Position numbers and translations under genes: made by a program. This document shows, one piece after another, positions 6,979 through 7,045 of a DNA stretch of 7,045 nt; position 1 is the stretch's first letter, and the number at the start of each line of letters is the position of its first letter. This stretch comes from Rhodobacterales bacterium UBA3077. Lineage in GTDB: Bacteria; Pseudomonadota; Alphaproteobacteria; Rhodobacterales; Rhodobacteraceae. The stretch covers positions 2,385 through 9,429 of the forward strand of contig DFBP01000182.1 in NCBI GenBank assembly GCA_002366685.1, in the 5' to 3' direction. The notes beneath the pieces were generated by a model, which was not told the DNA's origin, ran no database searches, and worked only from the letters and a program-made list of their open reading frames with translations.

Positions 6979-7006
6979 GACACCGCCCCTATGAAGGAGC
7001 GGTGTC
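6979..7006 (-). terminator. Intergenic hairpin between oppA and oppB (partial terminator or mRNA-stabilising element)
   Basis: GACACCGC (6979-6986) and GCGGTGTC (6999-7006) form a perfect 8-bp stem. It continues after one mismatch with CCT/AGG (6988-6990 and 6995-6997) around an ATGA loop. On the minus strand it is followed by TTTCATTT, a weak T-rich stretch. It starts about 16 nt after the presumed oppA stop. Such elements between a binding-protein gene and its permease genes are known to let the binding protein be made in excess. Confidence 0.7.
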
Positions 7007-7021
7007 ATTTGGTTTTATGGC

Positions 7022-7045
7022 TTATTCAGCGATATAAAGATCGCG
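7022..7045 (-). CDS. oppA: C-terminal end of a probable oligopeptide-binding protein OppA (partial)
   Basis: Only the last seven codons and a TAA stop fall inside the window, reading RDLYIAE on the minus strand. The sequence is too short to identify by itself. The call rests on context: the gene directly upstream of oppBCDF in this orientation is normally the periplasmic binding protein, and the stop is followed at the expected distance by a strong hairpin. The rest of the gene lies beyond 7045, so start, signal peptide and length cannot be judged. An unrelated upstream gene or a chance open frame remains possible. Confidence 0.5.
   Translation of the reverse strand, partial: RDLYIAE

Overview
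The window looks like ordinary chromosome from a marine-type alphaproteobacterium, most likely a Rhodobacteraceae/Roseobacter-like organism. That placement is an inference from protein style, the moderate GC content, and a periplasmic cytochrome c' beside a membrane-anchored diheme cytochrome c. It was not tested by any database search. I see no rRNA, tRNA, CRISPR array, insertion sequence or phage gene.

The left half (1-3348) is read on the + strand. It holds moaA, the first enzyme of molybdenum cofactor synthesis. Next come a small exported cytochrome c' and a membrane-anchored diheme cytochrome c, whose preferred GTG start lies inside the last codons of the cytochrome c' gene. The last gene is a BadF/BadG-type sugar kinase, probably acting on glucosamine or N-acetylglucosamine.

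The right half (3414-7045) is read on the - strand. It is a compact oligopeptide importer operon in the order oppA (only its last codons are present) - oppB - oppC - oppD - oppF. The four complete genes are tightly packed: oppC's ribosome site spans the oppB stop, oppD starts 3 nt after oppC, and oppD and oppF overlap by 4 nt. Between oppA and oppB lie two hairpins that probably set the ratio of binding protein to membrane components. The two halves converge on a 65-nt gap containing three complementary GC-rich arms.

Functionally, OppB and OppC form the membrane channel, OppD and OppF drive it with ATP, and OppA delivers the peptide from the periplasm. The two cytochromes probably work together in periplasmic electron transfer or NO handling. 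The kinase would feed amino sugars into metabolism. Its closeness to a peptide importer may hint at recycling of cell-wall fragments, but this is weak. I found no convincing new system. The points most worth a second look are the missing C-terminal cysteine region in both Opp ATPases, the intergenic hairpins, and the overlapping cytochrome pair.
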